This document shows positions 55,310 to 64,000 of a stretch of DNA of 64,000 nucleotides, one piece after another. Origin of the DNA: Callaeas wilsoni (taxonomy: Eukaryota; Chordata; Aves; Passeriformes; Callaeidae); assembly GCA_013398955.1 (NCBI GenBank), contig VWPU01013573.1:310001-374000 (forward strand), read 5' to 3'. The number at the start of each line of letters is the position of its first letter. Position 1 is the first letter of the stretch. The position numbers and the translations under genes were made by a program. The notes under the pieces are model-generated. The model was given only the letters and a program-made list of their open reading frames with translations. It did not search any database and was not told where the DNA came from.

Positions 55310-55877
55310 TGGTTAACCCCAGCCAGCAACTCAGCCCCACACAGCCACTTCCCCCGGTACGGTGGGGGAGAGATCAGAAGGGTGAAAGTGAGAAAACTCA
55401 GGGGTTGAGATAAAGACAGTTTGACAGGGAAAGCGAAACCCATGCACACAAGCAAAGCAAAACAAGGAATTCATTCACCCCCTCCCATGGGCAGGCAGGT
55501 GTTCAGCCATCCCAGGAGAGCAGGGCCCCATCACACGTAACAGCGACTGGACAAGACAAACGCCATCACTCGGAACCATCCCTCCTTCCTTCTTCTTCCC
55601 CTCAGCTTTATATGCTGAGCATGACAATCCATGGTCTGGGATATCTCTGGGGTCAGTTGGGGTCAGCTGTCCCAGCTGTGTCCTGTCCCAGCTCCTTGTC
55701 CACCCCCAGCCTCCTCGCTGGTGGGGTGAGGCGCAGAAATGGCTGTGACTGTGGAAGCCATGCCCAGCAGTAATGAAAACATCTTTGTGTTATCAGCACT
55801 GTTTTCAGCACAAATATAACACAGCCCCGTACCAGCTATTCTGAAGAATATTAACTCTATCCCAGCCCAAACCAGCA
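55310..55877 (-). mobile_element. Solo LTR of an avian endogenous retrovirus (ERVL-like)
   Basis: Read on the minus strand, the element starts TGCTGGTTTGGGCTGGGATA and ends GGGGTTAACCA, so it has TG...CA termini. It carries a TATA-like CATATAAAG near 55605-55613. The sequence is a repeat type that I recognise as frequent in bird genomes. The bases CAGCC occur immediately on both sides (55305-55309 and 55878-55882), as expected for a 5-bp target-site duplication. No internal gag, pol or env sequence and no second LTR are present, so it is a solo LTR left by recombination. Family consensus copies may extend a few bases further at each end; in that case the duplication would be coincidental. The ERVL assignment is from memory and tentative. 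Confidence 0.82.
55604..55614 (-). promoter_or_regulatory. TATA-like box inside the solo LTR
   Basis: The minus strand reads GCATATAAAGC in the middle of the LTR, at the expected place of the U3 promoter. It points in the same direction as KLHL29 transcription, so it could in principle start alternative upstream transcripts. Activity is not shown. Confidence 0.45.
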
Positions 55878-58423
55878 CAGCCAGCTAAGCAGCATCGCCC
55901 TGCTCTGCAGCATGAAAGTCAAATTTATAGCCTCCCTCTTCTCAGCGAGAGCACAGAGCTGTGAGCTCAGCATACCCTCACAGCAGGTGGGAAAGCTGAA
56001 CATCCAACCAGCCCAAAATCTCTAACAACGGCTAATAAGGCCTTGAGAAACTCTGATGTGAGGATGGAGATGTTGTCCAAGCTTTTATCAAATGATATGT
56101 AATAGTCTTGTAGACTGAGATGCTCATGACACAGAAGGAGCAGGTGAATTTTACTTGGTGAGACTACAGAAGAGCAACATCTTTCCTAGTGGTTCACAAG
56201 GCTGAGCTAGGCTTGAGCAAAAGCAGTGGGTTTTTTAATGTCTTATGATAAAATAAAAAACATGCTGGTCCATGTCAAAGTTGCAAAAGTAGTGAAAAGA
56301 AAAAAAAACACGCTGAAAAAGGAGATTAGAAACTGAAGTCCTGCTGTAATATTGCCTAAAGCTATTTGGAAGTTACAATTGTACTAATCAATGAAAGCAA
56401 ACATCTTTCTCTGTAATAAGAATTACGAGCTCAGGAGAGCTAAACATAATGTTCAGATATTTTAAATCTGAGTTTTCACTTTAAAATGCCATTACCAAAA
56501 GTCAGCACCATACAGACCAGAGAAAAATCTTCACACAGTCTAACAACTTGATGAGCCTTCTAACAAATGACCAAGTCTACTGTTCATTAGAAATTAAATG
56601 TTCCTCTTAATGTTTGGCTTTTCTTGAAGTGATAGAGATGAGACTGAAAATAACAATGCAGAGGGGGTGGGGAGAAAAGCAAAGCAAGATAGTATCTGGG
56701 AAAGATGAGGAAGAGAAAAACTACTGGGCAGTCCCCCGCTCTTAATTCAGAGTTAAGTATTTATAGATGGCAAGGGTCACTGGTAGTCTCACTAGTAAAC
56801 AACATCAGGTGGTTGAAACTGTACATCTAGAATTTCATTCATTTTTACTGCTGACGAATAAACTCAGTGAATCAATGCCAACGTAATAGAGCGTCTGCAC
56901 AGAAATACAAAAAAAAAAGTTTACAAAAAACAGCTCTCGGGAATTACAAAGAGAAAATGCCATTATGACCATATCTGAGTCCATCTATGTCACTTGGATT
57001 TAACTCCCTCTATATTTAAAGCCTTTCTGGTGAAGTTTTCTGCCTTGCAGCTGGTTTGGTTTTTTGGGTTTTGCTTATTTGTTTTTTTTAAAAAATAAAT
57101 CACAAAAATATATGTATTTCTGCCTGTAATTTTTTTGTACAAGAATTAAACCCCCAGAGTTGCTGACCGTTCCCTCCCTGCTTACTCACTGGTATCTCCT
57201 AATAACCTGCGCTCATGACCTCACACCCGAATTAGCAGCACCACGTTATCTGATAGGGAATCTCATGTTTCACTATGTAATAGGTTTGTGCTCATTATCC
57301 ACTACAGCCACTTGCAGTAAGGCCCCAGCCACAGCGATAGTCCCTTCTGGAAGCACTCAGCCTCCCAACAGTGAATAAAAACCCTGCACATCTGAAGCAC
57401 AAATACGTGAGTAAGCAAGTAGTGTGACCGGTGGCTGCCATCACGGCCACCGTAGCTAAAGCACGTGAAGATGGTGCTTTAACAAATATAGGATGCCTTA
57501 CTCTTCAAATATAGGATGATGATGCTCTGGAGGTTTCTAAAAATGGTCTGAGGCTTAAAGCACTTGTTTTGAGCTGCAGGAGAAAAATAACCACTGAAGA
57601 GTACCACTCCAGTGTAATTTTCTTGGTGGAGCTGAGGTTTTTTAATATGTATGTCTGTGTGTATGACACAAGTAAAACTAAAAGTAAATAAAAGTAGCTA
57701 TTTACAGAGCCTGAATTGGCTATTAAAAAGCAAGGCTCCTTTGTGTAGCTGTATCACCACATCCGTGAGAAGCAGACTCTGGATTTGGTCTGACTACCAC
57801 TCAGATCCTTCCTCAGCTCAGGGAAATCTGATCCAGAAAGTCAGGCAAGATTATGGATCTTGCCTGTCCATCACAGAAGATTTTGCTCCGGAAGCAGCAC
57901 AGCGTGGCAGGACACCATCTATCTGTAAGATGTGGAGCAAATGGATACTTCTCTTCCACATGAAAGAAAAAAGTGCTTTAGTGCATGTGAATAAACAGTA
58001 TGAAAGTAAGGGTCAGGTTTGGAGTTTTGAGCTGTGAAGTATTACAGAGCACTAAAAAGGTTTCCTGGGACACCCAGAACAAACCATCTCATGCCCATCC
58101 CCTCACACTGGCTGCCAGCTGGGGTTAACCACATGTGTGGTTTGGCACAAACAGAAAGCCTGGCACCAGGAAAACCTCTCAAGGAAGTGGTACAACAGCA
58201 CAATGCTACATAGCCCCAGCAGCTCTGACCTCTCTGCACTGCTGCCCAGCGCTGAGAGGAGCAACAATACCCTATCTTACTTCTATACATGCCAGCTTGT
58301 GGAAGAATCTGGCATCATCCTCTCATGCAAGTCACTTTTTGAATGTGGCTTTTTTTCCTCTTGTTTTTATCCTGCCCTTCCCAGAGCTAACACCTAGAGA
58401 CAGGAAAGCAAGGTTTGCCTGCC

Positions 58424-58451
58424 CACAAATATACTGGCACAAATATACTGG
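58424..58451. repeat. Tandem duplication, 2 x 14 bp
   Basis: Two perfect adjacent copies of CACAAATATACTGG. This looks like a replication-slippage product. Confidence 0.85.
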
Positions 58452-59467
58452 CTTTACACAGCTGGGGCAGTGCAGGGGCTACACCTGTTGGCTCTGCACA
58501 GCTCAGGCCATGCCTTTAACTTGTCTCCTGTGTAAATCTGGCTGTGAGAGCAGGTAGGGAAAAACAGCAGCTCTGCTGGGCTCCCTGTGGCTGCAGCAGA
58601 GCAATCCTACCTGCACCTCAAGGCACAGTGACAGTGGGAACAGCGATGGGCTGCTCCATCCCACAGAGGCACTGTCTGCCCCACAGCAGCCATCCTCCTG
58701 TGCAGCACAAAGCCCCTGCACCCACAGCCTCCTTTCTGACGAGGAAGGAAACCAGTCTGGCTTGCACCAAGCGAACGCTGGGGCTTTCCCTCATCCCCAT
58801 GCAGCAAGAGCCCTGTAAAAGCGGCCCTGGGCACAGGCAAGCAGCAGTGAGCTTCAAGGCTGCACAGCTGTGCTGCAGCCATGCAGCCACAGGTCCCCAG
58901 CGCAGAGCAGGCGGCAGGACCTGACGGCACAGGGAGAATCAGCGTCTTGCTGCAGATTATTCCCCGGCTCCCAGGATTTCAGGCCACTGGAACAGGCTGT
59001 GTCTGGTATTACGGAGCTGGCCCGAGGTCAGAGAGCACACCAGCTTCTTGGCTTGCAGCAACCAGCAGAGACCAAGCATCCGCTCTGCACCACACCCAGA
59101 GCAGTGACTTCCCAAAGCATCTTTTAAATTAAGAGACCAAGGGAAAAATCACCGAAAAACCCACTCTTGGGTAGCCAGGCATGAATATTGAAATATAGCC
59201 AGAGCTGAGAAATCATTACCTGGCGCAAATATTGCACCAGCTACTTTTTGAAAGCATAAAATAAAGATATGAATAGGATTCTTAGTCCTTCCTTTCTGCC
59301 TTTTTCCCATTCAAAAAGAAGCGCTGGGTCAGTGACCAGCACTGGCCACACAGCAACTCTAAATGCAGGGCATCAGGCTGCTCACAGAAAATGTATAGGC
59401 AAGTTCTTAAGAGAACAGTACCATTTTTTCATCAAACAGACCTGTGGAAGACTCAGATTTGCTGTGC

Positions 59468-59545
59468 ACTTTCCACTAGATCAGGATGCTCAAAGCTCCA
59501 TTCAGTCTGTCCATAAACACTTTCCTCATAGCAACGGTACTGCCC
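59468..59545 (-). repeat. CR1 LINE, short internal remnant
   Basis: The phrase 'actttccactagatcaggat' 'gctcaaagctccattcagtc' corresponds to the complement of an internal part of the CR1 3' region. The usual tail is missing, so this is an eroded fragment. Confidence 0.6.
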
Positions 59546-60474
59546 TGGATCTGACACAGCCTCCTGGGGGTCAGACACGCATAATAGATGGGACAGCAAG
59601 TATGAACAACACAGTCTCTGGTGAGGATTAATCAAATGTAAAAAAGATCTGAATTGCAAGACTTCCTATCTTTTACTCAAAGAAGTAAAATTCCAATGCA
59701 AATCCCCATTTTCATGCTTTTCAGACAAATCAGTAGTTGCAACGCATGAGCTACAGCTGCCTCTGGACTGTGGGGAAATACCTGGTGTCACCGTGGGTCC
59801 CCAGTGGGCACCCACCACCAGGGTCCTCGCTCTTTTGCATGGAAAACATGGCACATGAGGGATGGTGGACACGGTGTCAAGCCACTTCCATGACAGGCAC
59901 TGTATACAAGAGCTAGGAAATGCTACTAAATCCAACAAAATAATGCCCAGGACAGCTCACTGTCCATTTAAGTCACACATCTGTTGGCAGCAGACTGGGG
60001 ACTGTCAGTCAGACCAACCCTGACAGTGGAACTGTTTGCCTAGAATCCACAGCTTCTGGTGAAAAGCAATGTCCTGTAACTTGTATAACACTTCCATTTG
60101 GGGAAAAATTCAGGCATTTTCTATTTTATTCAAAATTCTGCCATATGCGCATTACTTATTTATTGGTTTATTTATTTAGAAGGTATAGCATGTAGCTGGA
60201 AGCTCTCTGACCTGTGTTCCCCCCCGGAGAAACACCAGTCACAGTCTCCTTTGTGCTGCTTCTGGCTAAGCTGAAAGGCTGTAATTCATCCCTACTTTTG
60301 TTGGCCTTTCTGCCACTTTCCTGACTCTGATATTTTCCTCTCCCTTGTCTCACTTCCCTTTCCAGGCCTGCTTTTTCAGCATCTTCTCAAAGAGAGAAGA
60401 TAAACAGCAGAGACTCTTCAGAGCCAGAATCCAGGGGGACCAGAGGGGACCAAGAGCAGATCATAGGCAGCCAC

Positions 60475-60525
60475 CGTGGCTCATGCGCGGGCTCGCGGGC
60501 TCAGTGTTTCCGGACGATTAGAGAG
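60475..60525. other. Short CpG cluster
   Basis: About seven CpGs lie within 50 bases, including GCGCGGGCTCGCGGG. No exon or promoter element is recognisable around it. Confidence 0.35.
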
Positions 60526-63500
60526 GAGATGTCTGTAGCCACAGCAATGGGGTATGGGATGGCTCATGCATATGCAGCTCCCAGTCTGTGTGCACAGCAG
60601 CCAGGTATGTGCTTCAAATCACACTAAGGAGGACTTCAGCTCAAGGACTCTCATTTTTTATTTCCCACTGTGCCTAACCCCAGCAGGGCGAGTGCTGACT
60701 TCTCATGTTTACAAGGAAAAAGAGACAACAGAAATACAAATGGCCACTTGTGGGATGCTTCAAAGCTACCAGACTCTGCTTTTATATGGAAAACACAACA
60801 AAAAGGAAGACAGGTTCTAAGAGGACAGTAAGTGGAAGGTAGCAAAATCAGGAAAATGGAAAGAAAGGTAAAAAAACAAAGTTGGGAAAATCTGGTAGAG
60901 AGCAAAACATGAGCTACGGCTGGGTGGAATACCCTCTGAATCTGTCAGACCAAGAACTTGAGAAAAGTTACTGGAAATTGCTGAAAGTGCAGAAGTGCAT
61001 GTGATAAGAAAGTAAATTTGTTTTTAAAAGTGGCTACAAATAACATGAAAAGCAGGAAACTAGTGGGGGATCTGCAGTTTGTGCCTCATGGCTTCACAGC
61101 AACAGGGTAGTAGGGGAGGAAAAACAGGAAAATCCCACTTAAGAATGGCTGTGAAGGGAAGTTACAAAAAGCAAAAAGGAGAAAAAGAGGCTGGGATGGT
61201 TAAAGTCACAGGAAAGAAACCTACAGCATGGATCAGAGAAGGAGATCAGAAAACACCAAGGTGCGAGAAGATGCCAGTTTCAAAGAATAGAAAATTCATT
61301 ACAGTGTGAAGGTCAGGTCAAGGTCAAAGCATAAACCCAGAAGAAACCAGGAAAGAAATGGCATACAAAAATCAGCAGAAGCCATGAGGGAAAGCGGTGC
61401 CAATGGACAAAGACAATGAGAAGGAAGAGGAACCAAGCACGGTGCTGAGGAGGAGGAGAAATGGGATGCTGAAGAAAGCAGCAGTAAAAGCTGCTGAACA
61501 GAGCAAGAGCAGAGAGACAGATGTTCACCAGCATCTGCAGGCAGCACAAACCTCAGCTTATGCTGGAGAAACATTTTGCTGTTCCAGAAGAGAGAATTTC
61601 TTCTGGTACCTGATATAATTTCTTCTCTTTCTGAATACAGAATAGATGCACTTTTAAATAGGATTTAAACCTAGCAGCAGCAAGTGTTAATATTTATATA
61701 ACTAAGTGGCCTTAAGCCAATGGAAAAACTACATACTGAAAAATGTGTGATTATCTGATATTTGATAAAGGTATTAGAGGTTACCAAGTTTTTAAAACGA
61801 CTTTATGTCATTAAGTAATGATTCTTTCAAAAGCAATGAAGAGCAGGTGCAAGCTGAGGGCAGTAATTAGCATGGCCTTCTTTGAAGTGTAAAAAAATCC
61901 CATGGCCCACCTTGCAGGACTGGCCGTGGGTACTCACAGACCAACCAGCTCCAGGGGCAATTGGCAAGTGCCCAGCAAAACCCAGCCCGGCTCCTTGGAA
62001 GCTGGACAAGCAGCAAGCCTGCTGTTAGTCCTCCTACAACACTGTATTGCCCCAAATGCCTGTACTGTCCAAGAACCTCGAGGATCTGGATCTAGAGCAA
62101 ATTGCTACCGCAGCAATATGAGCTTGCAAGTCTGTGGGAACAAGGGGAAAAATATCCGTCTTCCTTAGCTTCTAGGAAAACAAAAAAGCTAAATCCAACA
62201 AAGGAAACGGAAGAATGAGGATGTAGATAGAACAATGAGAAAAATCTTGCCATAAAAACTTTTCTGTTTCACTAGTAAGATTTTTTTATTTCTTAATAAT
62301 AGATATGATTCAGATGAAAAAGCTCTCAACTTGCCTTTGGATATCCCTCTTCATCTTCTGCGTAAACTCAAGCCCATCCATGCATACTCTCACCAAGATG
62401 TTTTGCAGGAGGAGATGTGTGAAGAGCTTTGCCTGGAGGGACCAGGTCTTCAGCTGCAAGCCAGATCCCCTGGCTCTGGCGTTGTGTTTCCCTGTCACAG
62501 TGCTCTGCTCTGCTAGCAGCTGAGTATAATGCACTAAAATCCTAATCTCTAAAGCACTGTGTGCCAGGGCTTCAGAGATCAGCATTTCAGTCAGTTTTAC
62601 TTTGCTGCTGCCATTGCAGCAAAGAGTGGCACAGCGGGGGAAAAGCAACACAATGTGCAGCGATGGAGAGGCACGCGTGGCTGGGAGGGGTGGGGGGCAA
62701 GAGCATGCTAATGCAATATAAAGGCATAGGGAAAATGAAAGAAAGAAATGGGGGAAAATAGGTCTATTGAGCATGAATAGCAACCTTGGGCCCTCTCCTT
62801 CCCAGCAGCCCTAACAGCAGGATGTCTCCATCCTCAATAAATCTGCCCTTTTCTGAGAAAAGCCTTGAATGACCTGCAGGGTTTTTTTCTATCTCTTTCC
62901 TTGAAAATGGAAAGATTAGGAAACCTCTGCTACAACCCGTCTGTGCATGTGAGTATCTGTGAATATTTTAAGATTACTCCCTCCTGCCCCTACCATGTGC
63001 TTTAAAATTAAAAACAAAATGATACTGCAGAAGCTGGAAGAGCTGAAATCTGACCCAGGTACTATCTGAGTGTAGGCTATTCTGTCACCTAGACCCAGTC
63101 TGGCACAGTGCACACAGGGACACAAATACTCGACTGACCGAGCAGAACACTTCCAACTTCATGGCACAATGGTCACAGCTAAAGGAAAAAAGCAACACCT
63201 CACAGTAATAAAACGAATTCTATAACCAAACACTGAAATAGTCAGGAGAATCAAAAATAACTGGGCAATAATTTTAATATCACAGGGTTCATGGCATGTT
63301 AACTATTGAAACCCGCTTGGGGTAAAGCCTCATTGCCATCAATCAGAAGAGCAGAGTAATTTAAGAAAGTCTTTCAGGCTATCAACTTTGACAGCATCTT
63401 AATGTCTTTGCTAAACCAGCATGGCCAATCCATGCCACCAAAATCTACTTCACGGTACCTATGTCAGGCTAGAGTACCGTTACATGGGATTAGTGCAACA

Positions 63501-64000
63501 CACTGATAATGCTCTTTGGAATAAAAGCTGATTGAACTTTGTCCCTTAAGAGCGTTTAGACAGTCTAGTGGTCTGCTAACCCACATGGGCTCATCCACGG
63601 TTCCTCCACTACAGACAGGCAGAGAGCATCTCTGAGCCTCTTCTGCAAACCCCTCCTCATCCCCACTTATCTGTCATGCAGGTAAGAAAATGCTCATCAT
63701 CCTCACCCCAGAAGCTGTTTTAGTCACTGATTCGGAAGTTGCTGTGTAAATTCTGTATCTGTTGACATCCCTTTTGTAATCCTGCAGAAGGATGTTACCT
63801 TTTATATCAGGGTGTTCTGACAGATATGCTCTTGCAGATTTAGTGTCTGTGGTTTAAAACATTATTGCTCTGGCCTTCTGCAAAGGTTACTGTTCTCAGA
63901 TCAACAGTAGCCAAATGGGATGTGTGTCTCTCCCCCAGCACCCACAGCAACTGCTGGTAAAGGTGGATTTGAAATAACCTATCAATAACCTATAAACTAC

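Noticed and set aside
58540..59130. Cluster of overlapping open frames on both strands
   Set aside because: The local GC content is higher so stop codons are fewer. No frame shows a domain or splice structure that stands out.
61079..61618. Lys-rich open frames that resemble a basic nuclear protein or processed pseudogene
   Set aside because: Frames are short and shift, with no poly-A tail, no flanking duplications and no recognised parent. They are explained by purine-rich sequence.

Overview
This window is vertebrate nuclear DNA and almost certainly avian. It is AT-rich, with very low coding density and no bacterial-style gene packing. Its interspersed repeats are mostly CR1 LINE 3' ends, some bearing the ATTCTATG-type tail. 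It also carries a solo LTR of a type that I recognise from bird genomes, which suggests a neoavian rather than a galliform bird. There are no tRNA, rRNA, CRISPR or prokaryotic operon features.

Only one protein-coding segment can be supported. It is a single minus-strand exon (17121-17426) holding the start codon and first 87 codons of KLHL29, a BTB/Kelch-family protein. The exon has a textbook acceptor with a branch-point-like CTAAC, and a strong GTAAGA donor. Everything else reads as intron. Positions 1-17120 are the intron leading to the next KLHL29 coding exon. Positions 17427-64000 are the upstream 5'UTR intron(s). The BTB, BACK and Kelch domains are encoded outside the window.

Repeat landscape by region: a CR1 cluster with fragments in both orientations at 5.6-7.6 kb; isolated CR1 3' ends at about 20.5, 26.1, 30.8, 45.3, 46.7 and 59.5 kb; two old MIR/CORE-SINE relics at about 32.1 and 40.4 kb; and one minus-strand solo LTR at 55.3-55.9 kb with apparent 5-bp target-site duplications. 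Microsatellites include (AAAAG)n at 26.0 kb and (CA)n at 32.5 kb. CpG-dense patches lie at about 8.7-8.9 kb and 60.5 kb.

I did not find a novel multi-gene system. The items most worth testing are possible unannotated exons (a plus-strand series starting in the CpG patch at 8.7 kb, and a minus-strand microexon at 20.86 kb), the uridine-rich tract just after the KLHL29 donor, the G-quadruplex-forming template strand of the KLHL29 exon, and the two surviving CORE-SINE relics. All are inferences from sequence inspection alone.
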